This document shows, piece after piece, positions 63,650 to 64,000 of a DNA stretch of 64,000 bases; within the stretch, counting starts at the first letter, position 1, and every line of letters starts with the position of its first letter. This DNA comes from Pomphorhynchus laevis. Its lineage: Eukaryota > Acanthocephala > Palaeacanthocephala > Echinorhynchida > Pomphorhynchidae. The translations under genes and the position numbers were made by a program. The stretch spans positions 62,001 through 126,000 of the forward strand of contig WNNJ02001497.1 in NCBI GenBank assembly GCA_012934845.2. Reading direction: 5' to 3'. The notes under the pieces were generated by a model. That model saw nothing but the letters and a program-made list of their open reading frames with translations, did not search any database and had not been told where the DNA came from.

Positions 63650-64000
63650 GTATTTAGTCTATATATTTGAATTTTGTATCTAAATTTATAGAACATATAT
63701 TTTACAATGAAATTATTATTTTAATTTCTGCTGAATTTATCTGTTTCTAATCATCAGAATCACTTGATGTGAATTTTTCGAGAAGATTGCTTTCAAAAAT
63801 TAGTTGAATGCTTTGTTTTATAAAAGAAATAATATTTAGCTTTTCAATAGACATAAAAACGTTTGTGAGATAATCACATACACTTAAACACACAAGATTA
63901 TAACATACAACACAATTGTGTATAATAAAGCACAATAATAATATAACGACCAGGCACGCTCACATTTAATTCCATCACGAGTCAACCCAGGATATAAGGG
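63650..64000 (+). other. Start of SGT intron 2
   Basis: Begins with gtatttag; AT-rich, no acceptor chosen and nothing recognised to the window edge. Confidence 0.5.

Noticed and set aside
1-64000. tRNA or rRNA genes
   Set aside because: No cloverleaf or rRNA-conserved core was seen on either strand, apart from the weak SINE-like box pair at 8625-8826.

Overview
The window is AT-rich metazoan nuclear DNA. It holds the 5' end of one host gene, with two AG/GT-bounded exons at its right edge, and is otherwise almost entirely transposable elements. A tandem array of hammerhead-ribozyme repeats, CR1-type and L2-type LINEs and an R2-like reverse transcriptase suggest an invertebrate. A flatworm is plausible, but the sequence does not fix the taxon.

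Layout. 1-2290: relic of an L1/Tx1-like LINE. 4301-4516, 8200-8290 and 27901-28202: three copies of a fold-back MITE-like family. 4782-7485: a satellite array whose units each carry two type III hammerhead ribozymes (12 full motifs and one truncated). 9320-10750: broken LTR-retrotransposon remains. 11380-15962: decayed L2-like LINEs, some nested. 16321-19362 (-): an uninterrupted 1013-codon reverse transcriptase with an N-terminal cysteine-rich CXC-like finger and a C-terminal restriction-like endonuclease region. 19385-19502: a short retroposon with 13-bp target-site duplications. 21258-24598: a 5'-truncated CR1 LINE. 25147-26610: LINE 5'-end and 3'-end scraps plus minisatellites. 26955-27093: a palindrome with 67-bp arms. 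27448-33600: CR1 and L2 relics.

34036-40640 (-) is a nearly full-length CR1 LINE whose 5' leader has expanded into about 189 copies of a 14-bp repeat. 41095-45430 is a patchwork of nested LINE fragments, a twin LTR-like repeat and a 68-bp satellite. 45672-49275 (-) is a long L2-like LINE. 49574-54081 is a nearly intact CR1 LINE bounded by an 8-bp duplication inside an older CR1 copy. 55280-62250 is a CR1 relic holding two nested L2-like copies, one with a complete 5' leader. 62338-63649 holds the first two coding exons of an SGT/SGTA-like co-chaperone gene.

How the parts relate. Two LINE groups dominate. Group A (L2-like) ends in a GC-rich 3' hairpin followed by short A/T-rich repeats. Group B (CR1-like) ends in (TAA)n. 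Although their reverse transcriptases differ, both groups carry the same kind of ORF1 (a Cys4 zinc motif and an RNA-binding-like domain) and a similar 5' leader: a short tandem array followed by a cgctcgc direct repeat. The ribozyme satellite has no protein of its own. If it is mobile, it must borrow a reverse transcriptase, and many relatives of possible donors are present here.
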